Source: Aquanectria penicillioides (taxonomy: Eukaryota > Ascomycota > Sordariomycetes > Hypocreales > Nectriaceae). Taken from it: a stretch of 64,000 nt of DNA. The notes under the pieces were generated by a model. The model saw only the letters and a list, made by a program, of their open reading frames with translations. It had not been told where the DNA came from and did no database searches. Positions within the stretch are counted from its first letter, which is position 1. The number at the start of each line of letters is the position of its first letter. Shown one piece after another: positions 43,973-56,906 of this stretch. The DNA lies in assembly GCA_003415625.1 (NCBI GenBank), contig PYIU01000009.1, forward strand, positions 3,286,001 through 3,350,000. The letters are read 5' to 3'. Both the position numbers and the translations under genes were made by a program.

Positions 43973-45530
43973 ATGGCCGAGTCCACCGCAGATACGCCTG
44001 ACGTCCAAGGTATAGTTATGAATGCCCAGCTAGTTTCCATAATTGGGAGTCATCAAATTAACACAATCGATAGGCGGAGATGTTATTGTCGTAGAGTGGT
44101 CGCGGCCAGATGACCCAGAAAACCCATTCAACTGGCCCACGAGAAGAAAATGGATAGTGACAGGCATTGGCCTGTTAGCTACATTAAGCTCTATCCTCAA
44201 TGGATCCATCATTACCGTCGCCCATTTGGAGATTGATCAAGACTTCAGTATTGATGAAGCGACCTTCTCGCATTCCTATTGGCCAGTAACATCATGGGCG
44301 GCTGGCGGCGCAGTATCCTCTCTCATCCTACTTCCCATCATGGAAGACTTTGGAGTCCGATATGTGTTTCTAATCACATACTTTGTCTTCTTGTGCTTTC
44401 TCATCCCGGTTGGGCTGGCTGAAAATTTTGCTACCCTCATTGTTACCCGCTTTTTCAGCGGGGCGGCTGTGTCGATTCTCGCAAACACAGTCGCGGGCAT
44501 CATCTCCAACGTGTTTAATGGATACAGGGCCCGGACTGTTCCATTGAGCATGTACATTTGCATTTATTTAACCGGAAGTAGCCTTGGCCCCGTTGTTGGT
44601 GCTGCCATCCTTCAAGCTCTCCCGTGGCGGTGGACTGGACATATCGAATTGATTTGGACCGCAGTGCTTTTCCCAATCTTTATCGTCTTTTTACCAGAGT
44701 CCCGAGGCTCCGTCATTTTGAAGCACCGCGCCCAGAGACTTCGGAAGGAAGGAAAGCGAGCTTATACGCGAGAAGAGTTGGCTCAAATCCCTATGGGTGA
44801 ACTCATACGCAAAAGTGTACAGAGACCCCTGTTCATGCTCTGCACAGAATGTGTCGTTATTGTGGCCACTTTATGGTCTGCATTCAGTTTTGGAGCCATC
44901 TATCTTTTTACTCAATCACTGGAGCAGGTTTTTGGCGAGCTATATGGCTGGGACGCTGTGCAATCAGGCTATCTCCAGGTTGCCCTCGTCATTGGTGAAA
45001 TTATTGGCTGGATAGCCTGTCTCGTCACAGATGGGTGGTACTACTCCTCAGCCAGGCGGAATCCTGAAACACCAGGCATCCCGATTCCGGAAGCACGACT
45101 ATACCCGGCAGTGCTCGGCGGGATATTTGGAGTTTCTGGGGGCATGTTCGTCTTTGCGTGGACTTCTCAAGCGACGTTGCCTTGGGAAGCACCCGCGGTT
45201 GGATTGGTCATGGTTGGTGCTGGCACCACCACCGTTGTTGTGGGAATCACTCACTACATTATAGACGCCTACAGCCTGTATGCTGGAAGTGCCATTGCAG
45301 CTGTCGTCTTGGGGGAAAATCTGTTCATTGGATTTCTTCCCTTTGCTGCACTGAGGATTTACTCAGAACTTGGCTTTCAATGGGCAAGTACGCTATTGGC
45401 TTTCATCTCACTCGTATTAGCCATAATTCCAATTGGAGTTCTGATCTGGGGTCCGAAGATCAGAGCTCTGAGCTCATTTATGGAGTCGGCAAAGGTGGAG
45501 AATTTGAGAATGGCTGATACGGAAATCTAA
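43973..45530 (+). CDS. MFS transporter, DHA1 drug/polyamine H+ antiporter family
   Basis: Exon 1 is 43973-44009, then a 64 bp intron, then exon 2 44074-45530; 497 residues (506 if the in-frame ATG at 43946 is used). The cytosolic N-terminus carries the DHA1 marker DDPENPFNWPTRRKW. Twelve hydrophobic helices follow, with the loop 2-3 region DFGVRYVFLITY, the motif-C-like GSSLGPVVGAAIL in helix 5, and LPESRGSVILKHRAQRLRKEG after helix 6. It probably exports drugs or polyamines across the plasma membrane in exchange for protons; the substrate cannot be told. There is no neighbouring biosynthetic gene, so a specific cluster role is not indicated. Confidence 0.9.
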
Positions 45531-47077
45531 GAATGCAGCATTAAAGCCATAATTTAAAAAAAAAGGTTACTTATCCTCCTTCTGCCAATATTAATTTATT
45601 GATTAATATGCTTTTTCGTCATATCTTGGGTTTTCACTCAATGCGAGCCTCGGAACTTGTGTTCAACATTGATGCGCCGAAGCAACGTTCAGGAACAAAG
45701 GGTCGAATGTTTTCCTATTCACTGAATGAATAAAGATAGTAGTGAATCTTCTAAACGAAAGTGCCTATTACTTACCAAGAATTGCTCTTAGCAGAGCATC
45801 GGCCTTTCCAGGGTAGTAGACAGCCTCTTAGAGGGTCGGTCCCATGGCCGTGCTGTTGATCATCGGTCCATGCTGGCTCCGACGATTAGATTGTAGCACA
45901 TATGACTGGATCTTTTCAACTTGGTTCAATCCAATTAGATAATGGTTTTATCTTCCATTTTGAAAATTCAAGCTCTCCTTGCCGTGTGCACATCTTTGAG
46001 AAGTGATAGAGTCATAGTGGATCCCACCAAACACCAAACACCAAGGAGATACCTCGGAGATATCATGGAAATCTGACGTCCCTTTGGTGTGTATCTTTGG
46101 TGTGTATCCACCGTCGAACCATTTGGTCCTTGCACTAGGCCAAATATAGTCTCTGATTGAGGCTAATCATTGAGGCTCTTCGAAAACCTTGATGACATGA
46201 GCTGATGTCGAATGTGTATCCCAAGAAGCAAATACTGCCGAGTCGACAATGTAGCAAGTACCGCTTGCTTGCTGACTGAAGTTAACCAAGTAGACCACGA
46301 GAGAGCCGATTACTCCAACATTGCAAAATGCATCTGACGAAATTGATCTTCATTGCAGATTGCGGACATGACAGAATGCCGCATTTTCGTCATATTCGCC
46401 GCCTACGCCGCACACGCCGCACTCCACCCTCGGGGAGATCGGTATGCTGTATCAACTGAGCAACTCTAAAGCCCGGTACGAAGATTTTTTCGGACCCTTA
46501 TCTCGGGGGTTCTCGCTGGCGACTCGAGAACGACGGGGTGGGATCCGCATAAATTCCCCGAACACGCCAATCAAAGTGCCCCTAACAAGGGTCTACACGA
46601 CCACATAAAAATCATTATTAATTAGTCGACACGGTACGGTATTCGGCATCTTTTTTACACTGGCAGGTCCGTGATAGAAGCCGTCGGGGAAGCCAAGTTT
46701 ATGGTCCGAAGAGAGAGAAAAAAAAAAGGGGGGGGGGGGGGGGTTGCTCTCATCACCCAAGTTTATCTGTGCCATTCTGATAATGATAAAGGGAATCTTT
46801 GACGATTGGGTTCCAGAAAAATCCAAGATCTACGGTTACCTTGCCTTGCTGGTGGGGACGTTGGGATTCGGGATTGTGGATATCGGCTGTCTGGCCCCTT
46901 TCACAGAACTGCTCATCTGTGATCCACTCTCAACATATTTATTATTATTATAAATGTAAAAGAATTTCCAATGTATTTGGTTTCTTCCATTTTCTCTATA
47001 GTTACTATCGGATCATCCATCGCACAACTCATCTCGCCCAAAGGGAAGACCCCTCGTCTCCCCTCTCGACCACTAAG
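45531..47077. other. intergenic, 1.5 kb with a G16 homopolymer
   Basis: It holds an A10-G16 run at 46718-46743, duplicated TTTGGTGTGTATC near 46.1 kb and the promoter of the second MFS gene. No gene seen. Confidence 0.65.
46718..46743. repeat. A10-G16 homopolymer pair
   Basis: Ten adenines are followed directly by sixteen guanines. It could fold as a G-quadruplex and is a likely assembly or sequencing weak point. Confidence 0.85.
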
Positions 47078-48561
47078 ATGAAATACAAATCCTCAACCGA
47101 CTCAGAATCCCAGGATGTCGAAAAGTCCTCAGACACCGAAAACGAATTCCCATTTTCGGTAGATGAGAAGGAACCCCCACTGTCAAGTCATGATGGCGGC
47201 TATGGATGGGTCTGTGTTATTGCCCAATTCCTTATCACGGCAAATACCTGGGGCGTGAACGGGGTGAGTGGTTTTGGAGCCGAAACATATATTTGTCCTT
47301 GACTAAGCCCAAAGCAGTCCTTTGGGATCTATCTCAATCATTATCTATCAGCAAATGCTTTCCCTGGGACTTCTCAAGTGGCATACGCCTTTATTGGCGG
47401 CTTGTCAATCTCTCAATTGACAATGGCTGCTCCCTTAGTTTCCTACCTCCACAACAGGATTGGCATGCGCCCCACGTTATTTATCGGGATCCTCCTTGAA
47501 GTTGGCGGCCTCATTGCAGCAAGCTTCGCGACGAAATCTTGGCATCTTTTCCTAACTCAAGGGTTGCTTTTCGGGTGGGGATGTAGTTTCCTCTGGATTG
47601 GAACGTATAGAATTATACCACAATGGTTCAATCAAAGAGTCGGCATAGCCATTGGTCTTGCTTCAGCAGGAAGTGGTATTGGCGGACTGGCACATAGCTT
47701 AGGCAGCCAAGCCATGATCCTAAAACTTGGGTTAGCTTGGTCCTTTCGAATTACCGCAATTTGCATTGCAATTTGCCACATCGTATGTACACTCTTGATG
47801 AAGGAGAGGATCCAGCAGAGCCAGCTGTATAACGATAGCCTCAACCTTGGCTTGCTGAAGAAGCCCCAGTTTATCTTCATCATACTCTGGGCGTACTTTA
47901 GCGCGATTGGCTATACAATTGTCCTATTCTCGCTTCCCAATAACGCCATTGAAGTTGGTGCATCATCTCATCAAGCCTCCATTGTTGGAGCGATGGCTAA
48001 CCTGGGAATGGCCATTGGAAGACCCCTCGTCGGCCATTTTGGGGACCGTGTTGGTAGAGTCAACATGAGTGGTTATTCCACCCTCTTGGCGGGCGTGTTA
48101 TGCCTATGTTTCTGGACATCTGGGAAGTCATTTGCCATCCTTTTGGCTTTTGGTATCATATCAGGCACGGTCATTGGGACTATCTGGTCGGTGAGTATAT
48201 AACTTTGACTCAAGTCTGCGGGCTTGGCTAATGGACTTCTAGACGATAGGTCCGGTCTTGGTAGATACCTTTGGATCGGCCCAGCTTCCGGCGACTCTGT
48301 CGGTAGCTTTGACATTGATTTCAATCCCCACAGCGTGTATGTTTTCCGAGGGAGGCCCTCTGATCAAATAAATAGGAACCGAGCTAACTAAGCATAGTTG
48401 CCGAGGCTATTGGACTTGTATTGCGACGGTCAACCTCTCCAGAATATCTAGATGTGGAGATATTTGCAGGATGTATGTTCATCTGCGGTGCCATCTGCAT
48501 GGGCCTTGTACGGTTTCTGCCACAGATTCAACAGAAACTAAGGCAAGGAAAAGAACTTTGA
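47078..48561 (+). CDS. MFS monocarboxylate transporter-like (MCT/MCH) protein
   Basis: Exons are 47078-47263, 47318-48190, 48243-48336 and 48398-48561; introns are 54, 52 and 61 bp; 438 residues. The N-terminus is acidic and ends in the family hallmark DGGYGWVCVIAQF. Intron 1 is spliced to give TWGVNGSFGIYLNHYL in helix 1. Further marks are GISMRPT-like NRIGMRPTLF between helices 2 and 3, QWFNQRVGIAIGLASAGSGIGG in the middle, GHFGDRVGR, and IWSTIGPVLVDTFG rebuilt across intron 2. Fungal members move mono- or dicarboxylates, riboflavin or unknown metabolites at the plasma membrane. The start ATG is followed by a normal hydrophilic head. It is not related closely to the DHA1 gene next door. Confidence 0.9.
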
Positions 48562-49776
48562 AGTATTCAATTTTTTTAGGCGTTAGGCGTCTCAAATATG
48601 TCACGATAGAGCTTATAGAGAGCGCAAGATACCACTCCAGCGAATAGGATAGACGATAATGTAATAAGATAAGGCATTTCTGTCGTGTGAAACAGTTGTT
48701 AGGCCGGTCCATTAATTTCTTTATAGACTAGAAAAAAAAGGATTCAGAGAGCAGTGTGCACCCTAGTCTCTGTGTAGAAATGGATAGCGATCAGTGAGAA
48801 CCTATTGGCCGGAAATATTCCGTGCATCCTTGGGTGTGGATGGTAAGCCACTTGTGATGGCCATAAAATATCCATGGTGCAGCCGGAGAGAACAAGGACA
48901 TTGCCAAATCGTTTCTCCATTGAGTAAGCGTCGGACCGACGACAAATAGCCAAGTTCAAAAGTCAACATAGTATTAAAAATTTGTCCTAGCAATTTAGAA
49001 ATCTCCCTTGTCTAACTAAGCAGGGCATCCCAACCAGTTGTAGTGTTTACACACGTACGCAAGATGACATATACGCGACAACTCCTACTCATACACTACG
49101 CATATGCATAAAATCATAAAAAGAAAACAACCATTTCCCACGGAATCATCGCGAGGGGCAAACTACGTACCCCCTTCACCCTCTGCCTGCTCTCGGAATA
49201 TCGGTGGACTGTGCACAACGGTGAGTGTCGGGCCCTCGGCCCCACAGCGATTGTTTGAAGACCTTGCCTGGCAGGGCGGTTGCGTCGAATCAGCAAACGA
49301 GATGCTCTCGGCAGTGCAAGGGACTGCCTCATGTTGCTGGGGAACACGGGCCGTCGGGCCCACCGTCAGGAGCCAACGTCACCGATCCCATGTCCGAAAC
49401 GTCAGGGACCAGGCGATGCCGCAACTGGCAATTTTTATGGTTAGAGGATAGAGGGAGCAACTGGTGGCCGTCGTATCATTCTATGCGTCTTCTCCACCAG
49501 GGGTTGCAGCTCGTGGGTCATCCGTATGGCCGTGCCTTTCCCAGTTCCGGTAGTATTTATATCTCGGTACGTAATGATCCTTGCCGTTCTTGTCCAATCG
49601 TCCGGAGCCTGTGCCTGCCCCTGGCTGTTGTACGCGTACTCCTGGCCACTCAATTCTCCATTCTATTTCACCTATTCAGCCGATTTTGACAGAACTCTCT
49701 TTTCTTGGATATTGCTAATCAAGATTCTCTAATTCTCCTTCATTATTTTCTATTCTACCGTCGCTGTTGTGTAGAC
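48562..49776. other. intergenic, 1.2 kb
   Basis: No gene seen; the right part is a pyrimidine-rich promoter and leader of the arylsulfotransferase-like gene. Confidence 0.6.
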
Positions 49777-51796
49777 ATGGCTCATGCTCTGGCAAGCATG
49801 CGGCCTTTTGTCACTCATTTGATCTTCTTTCTGTTTTTAATACTTCAGAGCCTTCTCGGAGTCGTAGCCGACGCCCCTGTGTACCATGACTTGAAATCTT
49901 ACCAAGAGGGTAGCCTTGGCTTGCAGCCTCTGCAGACATTCCATTCGGCGCCGAATATCAGAGCACCTATTTATCAAGTCAACAAGCTCGAAACAAAAAA
50001 GGCAGACAGGTCCCCTTTCATCTTTCTCACTGGCGCCTATAGCGGAGGGTATGGACCTAGCATAATCTCATCAGAGGACCTTAGTCTGGTCTGGGCCGAC
50101 GAGAAATATCCCAGAGCACAAGCATTCCAACCTTACGATTTCAAGGGACAGCCAGTCCTCGCTGCATACGCTGGCGACTTTATCAGAATCTACAATCAGC
50201 ATTACCAGGAGCTCTACCATGTCCCAGTACAAGGCCATCCTGACAATCTCAACATTGATGATCACGAATGCATCTTGACACACGATAACACTGCCATCCA
50301 AGTATTCTCTATAGACACCCCCGTCGATCTGAGCTGGATTGGAGGCCCTGAAGTTGGTAACGGGGTCCGGGATTGTTATTTCCAGGAATTCGACCCCGTC
50401 TCCAATGTTGTATTGTTTGAATTCTCAACCCTCAAAAACTTTCCAGTAGAGACTACTTTCTGGCCGTACAAGGGCACAGGTGTCTATAATTTGGGAACTG
50501 GCTATCATGATTACTGTCATATGAACAGTGTTCAAAAGGTAATTAGGTTTGGTCGTGGCATCAATATCCCCTGCTTACATTGGAATATAGACCCCCGAGG
50601 GCGATTTTCTGGTCAGCTATCGGCACTTTAGCTCTGTCATTCTCGTGGATGGAAGGACAGCCGAGGTGAAATGGATAATGGGGGGGAAATTGAACCAATT
50701 CACAGACGTTACGGAAAAGGGATCGGCTGCGTTTGCGTACCAGCACCAGCCACGACTCACAGGGTCGAATCGCTTCACCCTTTTTGACAATGCGCAGCTG
50801 ACGAACGGTTTTTGCCCGGATGACAATCCTCACTGCACTCGCGGTCTCGAGATTGAGTACGATTTGCAAACCATGACAATGTGGGTTGCTAATGAATGGT
50901 ATCACCCTCAGAGCATAATTAGCGCATCAAGGGGTGGTATCCAACGACTTCCCAATGGAGGAACATTTATTGCTTGGGGGCAGAATGCCATGTACACCGA
51001 GTATTCCGCAAATGGAGAGGTTGTCATGGATTTTCAGAGAAGCCAAGTCATCCATAGTGATCATGGCCATGGTCCAGTGATAGCGTACAGAGCCTGGAAG
51101 GGAGATTGGGAGGGTAAACCACACTGGGGGCCGAACATCTCCTCATGGGGCGAGGGCGATAAAAAAACAATCTATGTGTCCTGGAATGGAGCAACAAATG
51201 TTGCAAAATGGATCATGGTAGGTGGCTGCCGCATCCTAAGTTATACCAATTTCGCTAACCTTTTTAGTTTCTATCAGACTCCCATTTTGACCTCGATGGG
51301 TTCAACAACGTGGAAACCCACTCGCCCAGAAGAGGTTTTGAGACCGGCTTTGAACTCCCTCTTAATAATTCATTTACCTACGCTCGAGTTGCTGCCTTGG
51401 ACAAAGATGGGCAGGTTATCGGCTCGACGCCTGCAGTTCATATCGAGTCTGGGAATTTACTTTACCTCAATTACGGAATCTCCGCAGCCAGAAAGTCTGA
51501 CGAAACTTCGCCAAGAAAGGGGACTTCACTCTTTTCTCCCATTCCACCAATCTTTTTCGACAAGGAAGAGAACCCGGTGCCGGGGACGTTCTATCTCGTT
51601 GCTGGGTTGGCTGCCGTGCTTACCATGTATGAAACATCTCATTTATCAACGACTTAACTATTGTGTGGGCGACTAATTCTCAAACAGCGCAACACTCTAC
51701 ATCGTAAGAAAGACATTTGTAGTGCAAAGATTTATACACACATGCCTTTCGTCGCTAGTTATAGAGGAAAAGCGAACAGAGGTAGCAGAGGTTTGA
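49777..51796 (+). CDS. arylsulfotransferase (ASST)-like secretory/membrane protein
   Basis: Exons are 49777-50538, 50591-51217, 51268-51626 and 51688-51796, 618 residues. The N-terminus is a signal peptide (a run of hydrophobic residues around FVTHLIFFLFLILQSLLG). The body is a beta-propeller of the fungal ASST family (PF14269): LTGAYSGGYGPSII, HECILTHDNTAIQ, DYCHMNSVQKTPEGDFLVSYRHFS, LPNGGTFIAWGQ and YVSWNGATNVAKW. Splicing at each intron restores family sequence. The last intron (51627-51687) is inferred: it replaces an early stop with a completed C-terminal helix, LVAGLAAVLTIATLYIV, and a basic cytosolic tail. The protein would be a type I membrane protein in the secretory path. Bacterial ASSTs transfer sulfate between phenols; whether fungal relatives do is unknown. 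Confidence 0.85.
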
Positions 51797-51830
51797 AAAG
51801 GACGAGCAATTCCAATGGGAAAACACCAAA

Positions 51831-51989
51831 TACCGTATTCTCTCGACAAATTGGACCACCTTAGCGTCGGCGGGATCTTCGCGTTTTACAAGAAAAAGAA
51901 AGTTCCAAGTCACATAATTGGCCGTGTGCACGTTTTGTGCACTTTCTTGAAGAAACTAAGGTGGTCCAATTTGTTGAGAGAATACGGTA
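51831..51989. mobile_element. 155-159 bp MITE with 34 bp terminal inverted repeats and TA flanks
   Basis: Left end TACCGTATTCTCTCGACAAA (51831 on) and right end (51956-51989) are inverted repeats of 34 bp with one mismatch. The outermost base pairs are TA on both sides, so the element can be read as 51833-51987 inside a TA duplication, as for Tc1/mariner-type elements. There is no coding capacity. It begins 35 bp after the stop codon of the ASST-like gene, so it probably lies in the 3' UTR. Confidence 0.82.
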
Positions 51990-52387
51990 GCAGAGACGAG
52001 ATCCTAAGGACGAAAATATAATACAATTGTTACATTAGAAGGAACACGATCAAATTCACGGGGAATGGTAAAAGAGAATAGTACATTCTGTCAAGCTAGC
52101 TAAAAGGAATATCTGTTTAATATTGAGGAATCATTGTCCATCTTTGGTTAGGCAGTGATAACTCAAGGTCTACCAGCATTCTATCGTGTCATATTTTCTT
52201 CATCGGCCATTTTCCTTCCACCTTTTAGAGTAACTTGTCGATTGGGCTACTTAGCTCGCCATATCAAAGAAATACCTTGGAATTTATTGAACCGTTGTTT
52301 GGATCATTGGCCATTTGATTTTATGTCAAATTGTAGTCAATGGTGTCGACTTCTTTGTTCCTAGACCCTGCTTTTGATACCTCGCCT
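51990..52387. other. short intergenic region between ASST-like and ABC genes
   Basis: The two genes converge here; nothing beyond 3' flanks was seen. Confidence 0.6.
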
Positions 52388-55167
52388 TTATTCTTCCTGT
52401 TTCAGTTCCTTCTTTTCGATAGTTGTCTGTTTTTCCCACATGGCATAATACCGCCCTTGAAGGGCCAGTAGTTCCTCATGTGACCCGTGTTCAATAATTT
52501 TACCTTTGTGAAGGACAATGATCTGATCAGAGGTGGTGATGGTGGAAAGGCGATGACTACCATTGTAAACATGGTGAGCGAAATTCTTGACCGAACTGGA
52601 TCTGACGGATTTTGGAGGGGATCTTACGCAATGGTGATTGTTGTCCGTCCGGCTGTGACGCGCTCGAGGGCATCTTGGATCTGTCTCTCTGTGTGGGAAT
52701 CGAGAGATGCAGTTGCTTCATCCAGGAGTAAAATAGGAGCATCTTTCAAGATGGCTCGTGCGATTGCAATCTAATATGAGTTGTTAGAAACCACTTTATG
52801 TTGATGGACAAGGATCAAAGGACATACTCGCTGACGTTCGCCTCCAGAAAGCTTCATGCCGCGTTCTCCAACCTTAGTTTCGTATCCGTCCGAGAAAGCT
52901 AGAATACGGTCATGTATGTTGGCAGCCTTACAAGCCGCGTAAACATCGTCCTGTGTGGCGTTGGGGCTTGCATAGAGTAAATTGTACATGATGGTGGCGT
53001 TGAATAGCACTGTGTCCTGCGGAACCACACCAATATTTCTACGGAGACTGTCAAGCTTAAGATCCTTTAGATCATGGCCGTCAATTGTGACAGCACCGCC
53101 AGAAACGTCGTAAAACCGGAACAGTAGCTTCAAACAGGTTGATTTGCCGCTGCCGGATTCTCCTACGATGGCGGTCTTGGTACCGGGAGCGACAGTGAAG
53201 CTAATATCATCGATGACGGTGTCCCCTCCTTCTTTGTAGGAGAATTTAACATTGTTGAAGGCGACTTCTCCTCGCGGAGAGGGCAAATCAACCGCATTCG
53301 GTCTTTCAACAACTCCAGACGTTTCTTTGAACTTGGGCTTGTTAATCTCTACACCCAACAAAGGTCAGGTAGTACTTACCAGATCAAGCATACGCTCGGC
53401 CTCTATCAGGTTGTTTTGGAGCATCGTGTAGTAAGTTCCAAAGAAATTGAGAGGACCCTGAAGTTGGACAAAGTAATTGATGAGACTCACAAACTCACCA
53501 ACGGTTTGCTCGCCGATAGAAATCTTATAAGCGGAGACAGCAACAAGGAGCGCTGTTCCAAGAGTGAAGATGGAGCTTTGCGTGAGATTCAGACCATTTA
53601 GAGACCACTGAACCAGACGTTCTGCATGTTGATAGACAAGGACATGGTCTTTGAATCTTTGGGCTTCGCGGGGGACGGCATTGTTATGTTGCACTGTCTC
53701 GTAAGCGAGAATGGCATCTGTCTTGATAGCCTCCATCTCACGCCCCTTTGTAGCCATATTCCTTCGTTGCTTGCTTCGGTATTTGGCAACGTAGATGGTG
53801 AGGAAGATGTAAGACCACATGATAAAGAATACAATAATGGTGTAAAAAGCATCATACTTGACGAAGAAGATGATACCTGCCACAAAGATGTCAAATATCA
53901 TTGGGAAAACTTGGAAGCAGAAGTTTTCCAGAAACGTATTCATTGAGGCGCCCCGACTCAGTGCATTTGTAACCTCGCCAATTTTCTTGTTGAGGTGGAA
54001 CTCCAGAGAAAGGCCCAAGACATGCTCAAACGCCGCAGTTGAGAGCCTACGGAACAGTGACTGAGAAACCGGTATCCAGAGGACACCCCTCAAGGCACCC
54101 AGGGCCCCTTGATTACCTTGAAGGGCACGGTAGACGATGTAGAGAATGATTTCCTTAGATGGGAGATGGCCCTCGCCGAGAGCGTCGACAAGAACTCCGA
54201 GTTGGACAGGAGCTAAGACATTGACCGTTCGCTGGCATATCAAGAGTATAATGCAAACAACAACAATTATTTGGTAGGTGATGGAATCTTTAGGCCTGAT
54301 GGACGTTAGCATTACTCAGAACCAAACCAATTGGGCTATTTTTCGTACCAAAGGTAGGGAAAGAGAACTCGGAATCCAGCGAAGTACTCTAGCCAGCCTG
54401 TCCCAGCAACCTGGTTGCTCCGAGCGGCGACTGGTGCTGCATGGGGGTGAGATTGAGCAGCGCCGTAGTTATGCGACGTCCCGTTTCCATTTTCCAGGAG
54501 CGATTGTTGTTCTTCGGGTGTCGATGTCGGATGAGAGGGCCGTGATCTGTACTCTCTAATGCCGATCATGAGTACTAGTATCGCAATTCTAGACAGCGCA
54601 ACGATATTTAAACTGTCTGTGAAACCATTGGAGACTCTCATGGAGGTCTGCACAGACGAAAGTGTAGCTGCAATGACAGTTTCCATAAGGGCGCCGACAA
54701 TCCACGCATAGCAATGTGCACCAGTCGGAGACCACGGGCCTTCAGGATCAGGCAGCAAGCCGGCAATGTAGTAAAGAAAGACTCCAACGTGAGATGCCTA
54801 AGTCTTGTGTAAGCGAACGCAGAGGCTGTTGTTGACTCAATTGGATTAATGTTACCAGATACGCGCTGAAGGCGAACTCAATCTTGCCTTCCACATCATG
54901 TTTGGGAGTGATTGCCTCGCGTCCAGCAAGGCCAATGCTGGCCAAGAACAGAACAGAGAGAACCAGCTGGAAGAACCAGATCAGCCTCGCGTAAATCCGC
55001 CCTACGCTTGCGGGTTCTTTTTGTAGCTCAGCATTTGACGCGCTTGGACGAGATTCTCGGCGCCGGCTACGGTAGAAATCGATGGATTGAGCTCCAAGTA
55101 AGGTCAGGAAGAGAATACAGGGATATATATAAAAGGCAAGCTTCAATGCCAGCTCCGCGTTTGCCAT
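52388..55167 (-). CDS. HMT1-type ABC half-transporter (vacuolar heavy-metal tolerance family)
   Basis: Exons: 55167-54856, 54797-54349, 54295-53380, 53331-52828, 52770-52628 and 52556-52388; 830 residues, the family's usual size. The N-terminal extension (TMD0, about five helices) is typical of HMT1/ABCB6-like proteins. Then come six helices ([18 protein letters not shown] onward), with the [13 protein letters not shown] and [17 protein letters not shown] segments. The nucleotide-binding domain shows Walker [11 protein letters not shown]-loop VPQDTVLF, signature LSGGERQR, Walker [13 protein letters not shown] and H-loop AHRLST. Intron 4 (53379-53332) ends at CCCAAG; other acceptors leave a poor junction. 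Relatives pump glutathione or phytochelatin conjugates into the vacuole. Metal specificity cannot be read from the sequence. Confidence 0.92.
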
Positions 55168-56906
55168 GGTTTCAAAGGATATCCTCTGTGAGGCAGGACA
55201 GAATGGATGTCGTCAGTCCAGTGCAGTGTCCTCGGCGGATGTTTCCGAGGTTCACGGAGACGAGCTGAGCATCAATGGACAGAAGCTAATGTGTGGGTCG
55301 CATGCCTCGTTAGAGGACTCTTGGCTCCAATGTCACGCATCCGGGAAGATGCATTCTTCGAGGCTCTTGAGACACACAAAACCTCGCAGTTCCATGGGAC
55401 AGTCCAGCTGAAAATGCCCCGTTAGATGAGTTTGATCATATCCCTTAACTGCCTATCCCTGATATAGTGGCAGCCCACTTTGACGCGTACCGGAATGCGC
55501 GCTAGCCGATTTTAGATTGGTCACATGCCGCAAGCTTCTTGCATTTGCGTGATAACTTGAGCTGAGCAGCATGCTAATGAAGCAGTGGCTTTGTCCCTTC
55601 ACGGAACCGGATAGAGAGCTTCTTTATAAGTTATAACCCAAGTATAATGTCCCATATGTCGTGCTTGTTATTCGGGATGAATTGCTAACTTCTTTCTCTC
55701 TTTATTCAAGCCCATATATCGCCAATGCCATACAATTGCTCTAGGGTACTAGTATGTCACCCCGCGCTGCCTGTGGAGCAACACCTAATACCTATTGCCT
55801 CAAGTTAAGATCCTAAGACATCGCAAGAATTAATTTTTCTGGAATCTTGGACAGTGACTGATTAGAGAAATGACTAAACCCACGCTCCAAATTATAACAT
55901 GTAGGTTTATGGGTAATGTTAAGAGTTCGTTCATTTGGAATAGCTCACTACATACCGATACACCGTCAATGATTATGGCCACATCTGGGCACGCCGGGTT
56001 CCTATCGTTAAAGAATAGGGACGCAAGACAAGCCAATGGCAGCTATTTACAGTGGATTGTCCCAGCTTACGTATTCTACTGCTTTGAGGCCGATAGGCCG
56101 TATGTAGCGCCGAAAGCGTACCGAAATAGGGCAACCACCCGAGTCTCTTGCATTATGCATAGTTAGATAGTCCGGATAATCCGGCATCTAACCCCAGTCA
56201 CTCAACTATCCCGCTTGCTTTCATAGACTCAAAACTGAACATTTCTTTGGTCGAATTCTACCACCTTTGAGCCGACATTCCCGAGCTGATACAGTCCATT
56301 TCACCACCCCATGTTTAAAACCCTAGGTACGACCCACGTTTTGTACAAAGTTTCCTTTCTCCTTCCTTTCTCGCCTTCAACTAGCCGTGTTGCCGATTGA
56401 ATTTCAAGAGTTCCATCTTCATTCTTATCGCCATGATACCTTCCTTTCCGAGCTTTTCCTCCTATGGTTACACGCGTCGCTTCATTCTTCAAGCAGGAAC
56501 TCCTGTGGAATTTTTGTAAACTTGTTGAAGTGGTGGGTACGATCACGCCTACTTCTAGACTATGCTCCGCGATAGTGTTTTATTTGACAGGTGATTTCAC
56601 GCATCTTGCCTGATTCTACCATCCTTTTAGCAATATAGTCGGCAATGTGGTCCATGTAGAAGGTTTCTATACCCCTAGTTAGTAACTTGTGGAAACCATC
56701 GCTCATCAATTCCTCGCATTCGGTGATCATATGTTAGCTGTTTCCATCGACACAATCTTGATGATAAACTCGACGGACTCTGGCTATATAAGATAGGATC
56801 CCTTCCGCTCACAACTATTCTTCCAGCCCCAACAATCAAATCTTGCATTGAGCAATCCAGAACTTGAAAGCAACGTCCACAATTTTTCTCCTTTCATTAT
56901 TTCAAC
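55168..56906. other. intergenic, divergent promoter region of ABC and eqolisin genes
   Basis: The 1.7 kb gap holds both promoters. No gene seen. Confidence 0.65.
56785..56792 (+). promoter_or_regulatory. TATA box candidate of the eqolisin gene
   Basis: TATATAAG lies about 115 bp before the ATG, with GATA motifs on either side (TGATAAA upstream, AGATAG downstream), consistent with nitrogen control of a secreted protease (inference). Confidence 0.5.

Noticed and set aside
46013..46110. CACCAAA / TTTGGTG repeats suggesting another inverted-repeat element
   Set aside because: The arms match only in short pieces and no boundaries or target duplication could be fixed.
52388..55167. Possible link of the ABC transporter to a secondary metabolite cluster
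   Set aside because: The TMD0 plus HMT1-type layout points to vacuolar metal or conjugate transport, and no biosynthetic genes are adjacent.
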